From Akkermansiaceae bacterium (GTDB lineage Bacteria; Verrucomicrobiota; Verrucomicrobiia; Verrucomicrobiales; Akkermansiaceae), in contig JALOTR010000496.1 in NCBI GenBank assembly GCA_025457805.1, positions 1-6,006 of the forward strand: a stretch of 6,006 nt of DNA, read 5' to 3'. The notes beneath the pieces are model-generated. The model made no database searches. It was not told the DNA's origin and saw only the letters and a program-made list of their open reading frames with translations. Position 1 is the stretch's first letter; each line of letters begins with the position of its first letter. Positions 5,178 to 6,006 of this stretch are shown one piece after another. The position numbers and the translations under genes were made by a program.

Positions 5178-5642
5178 ATGCACTTGCGGCTCTCAGATCA
5201 GGAACTGGCGACTTTGGTGGAAATGGTAAGCCTCGCCGCCAACGTGGCTTCGTGGAACCAGAAGGAATCCGCCGGGGACAAAATCAGCGCCTTCGAGGAG
5301 CTCGAAAGCAAGATCCTGGAAAAGGCCGGCCACTCGGGACTGGGCGATTGGATCGAGTTTGATGAAGAGAGCCAGCGCTTCCGTGTGAAGCAGGAAATGG
5401 AAGAGCGGCTCTTCTATCATGAGTGCTACGACGAGTTCCGGAACGAGAGTTTCTGGGACGAACTCGCCGTCCGCCTCGCCGATCGCGACCTGGCCCGGGC
5501 CATCGGTTTCAAACAATGGGAAGCCCTCAGCGAGGAAGAACGCCGAGCCCGCACCGCCGCCTGGGAAAAGCGCTACTGGGAGGAATTTTCCAAACACGGC
5601 GTCGAGCGCGTCGTGGTCGTGACCCCACCCGGCGAAGGGTGA
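5178..5642 (+). CDS. Hypothetical acidic, helix-rich protein
   Basis: I do not recognise this 154-residue protein. It is rich in charged residues and looks largely helical and soluble, with no signal peptide or membrane segment. The first 25 residues include LSDQELATLVEMVSLAANVA, an amphipathic helix. The middle has many E, D and aromatic residues (EERLFYHECYDEFRNESFWDE), and the end has basic-acidic helices (SEEERRARTAAWEKRYWEEF) followed by VVVVTPPGEG. The ATG at 5178-5180 is preferred because the extra 28 residues of the longer frame (start at 5094) are low-quality and that start lies inside the dyad. No Shine-Dalgarno sequence is visible. Its frame has coding-like composition throughout. 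It stands alone, divergent from tRNA-Val, with a GC-rich hairpin after its stop. Confidence 0.72.
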   Translation: MHLRLSDQELATLVEMVSLAANVASWNQKESAGDKISAFEELESKILEKAGHSGLGDWIEFDEESQRFRVKQEMEERLFYHECYDEFRNESFWDELAVRLADRDLARAIGFKQWEALSEEERRARTAAWEKRYWEEFSKHGVERVVVVTPPGEG

Positions 5643-5650
5643 AAACCGTA

Positions 5651-5672
5651 GCCGCGGACCTCATCCGCCGGC
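5651..5672 (+). terminator. GC-rich hairpin after the hypothetical gene
   Basis: GCCGCGGA (5651-5658) pairs with TCCG-C-CGGC (5664-5672), eight base pairs with one bulged C, around CCTCA. It starts nine bases after the stop at 5640-5642. There is no T-tract, so it may be a weak terminator or simply the first of the hairpin repeats that fill the rest of the window. Confidence 0.4.
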
Positions 5673-5694
5673 CTCCCGATCCCGCGTCGTGCCC

Positions 5695-5725
5695 CTCTTC
5701 ATTCGTTGTGTCGCTCTTCATTCGT
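5695..5725 (+). repeat. 12-bp direct repeat CTCTTCATTCGT
   Basis: CTCTTCATTCGT occurs at 5695-5706 and again at 5714-5725, and a shorter TTCATTC follows at 5750-5756. It marks the left edge of the hairpin-repeat array and may be part of the same repetitive element. Confidence 0.6.
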
Positions 5726-5728
5726 AGC

Positions 5729-5804
5729 TGGGACAACCTGCCCCAAGCCTTCATTCAGCGCCAACGGTGCGAAGCATGCCAGCCCAGGGCAGCGCCCTGG
5801 GTCA
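5729..5804 (+). repeat. Double-hairpin intergenic repeat, unit 1
   Basis: The 76-bp unit contains two inverted repeats. The first is TGGGACA-ACC-TGCCCCA, with one mismatch in its arms. The second is CCCAGGGC-AGC-GCCCTGGG at 5783-5801, with perfect 8-bp arms. Between them is CGCCAACGGTGCGAAGCATG. It repeats almost exactly as unit 2, eight bases downstream. I associate this CCCAGGGC-type repeat with Verrucomicrobia and Planctomycetes genomes (recollection). Confidence 0.85.
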
Positions 5805-5811
5805 TCTTTCT

Positions 5812-5886
5812 TGGGACAACCTGTCCCAAGCCCTCTCAAGCGCCAACGGTGCGAAACATGCCAGCCCAGGGCAGCGCCCTGGGTCA
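5812..5886 (+). repeat. Double-hairpin intergenic repeat, unit 2
   Basis: The 75-bp unit has the same order as unit 1. Its first hairpin, TGGGACA-ACC-TGTCCCA, is perfect here, and the second hairpin is identical to that of unit 1. The central words differ by one base (GAAACATG against GAAGCATG). The few differences fall in the first stem, in that central word and in the link after AAGCC, so the hairpins are better kept than the linker. Confidence 0.85.
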
Positions 5887-5940
5887 CAGGTTTTTATCAT
5901 CCCTGAGCCCTGAAGGGGCGGCGCCACAAGCTTTCGTGGT

Positions 5941-5963
5941 TGGGACAATCTGTCCCAAGCCCT
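5941..5963 (+). repeat. Double-hairpin repeat, partial unit 3
   Basis: TGGGACA-ATC-TGTCCCA followed by AGCCCT repeats only the first hairpin of the unit, with perfect 7-bp arms. The 54 bp before it (5887-5940) hold GCCC-TGAAG-GGGC and CCAC/GTGG inverted pairs. The rest of the window, to 6006, shows no gene or clear structure. Confidence 0.75.
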
Positions 5964-6006
5964 CGCCACTGAGCCGCCCTCCCAGCAAACAAACCAAAAC
6001 CCAAAA

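Noticed and set aside
5706..5906. Short ORFs on both strands with SANGAKHASPGQRPG-like peptides
   Set aside because: These are translations of the double-hairpin repeats and look alike because the DNA repeats, not because of coding selection.
5729..5963. CRISPR array
   Set aside because: Too few units, the repeats are long with internal hairpins, there are no uniform spacers and no cas genes.

Overview
The window looks like chromosomal DNA of a GC-rich Gram-negative-type bacterium, most likely a member of the Verrucomicrobia (an inference). The reasons are a lipoprotein, a CNT-type nucleoside transporter, a short omega-like protein beside smpB, start codons mostly without Shine-Dalgarno sequences, and intergenic repeats of types I associate with Verrucomicrobia and related phyla: an AACCGCAGATG-type repeat and a CCCAGGGC-AGC-GCCCTGGG hairpin repeat. 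The phylum was not tested by any search. No phage, transposase, CRISPR or defence genes are visible.

Layout. 1-150: intergenic DNA with copy A of a dispersed repeat. 151-859 (minus): an omega-like RNA polymerase subunit gene (rpoZ) followed by smpB, probably one transcript. 860-1074: their upstream region, with a 12-bp palindrome and a terminator for the next gene. 1075-1470 (minus): a four-helix membrane protein resembling DUF3147. 1533-2369 (plus): a divergently transcribed lipoprotein of a conserved family with no firm function. 2402-3537 (minus): a nucleoside transporter gene (nupC/CNT type) that appears broken by a deletion of about 91 bp with a frameshift near its 3' end. 3538-4062: about 500 bp without a convincing gene, holding copy B of the dispersed repeat, an inverted partner of it, a 10-bp-arm hairpin and an AT-rich island. 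4063-4863 (minus): a HAD-superfamily phosphatase, 49 bp downstream of a tRNA-Val(UAC) gene (4913-4987, minus). 4988-5177: a divergent regulatory region with a 40-bp dyad. 5178-5642 (plus): an unrecognised 154-residue acidic protein. 5643-6006: no gene, but an array of hairpin-forming repeats.

The genes do not form one pathway. rpoZ, smpB and tRNA-Val are housekeeping genes of transcription and translation; the rest are separate envelope, transport or hydrolase genes. I see no novel multi-gene system. The items most worth checking are the deleted transporter, the 40-bp dyad with a CRP-like core between tRNA-Val and the hypothetical gene, and the repeat families.
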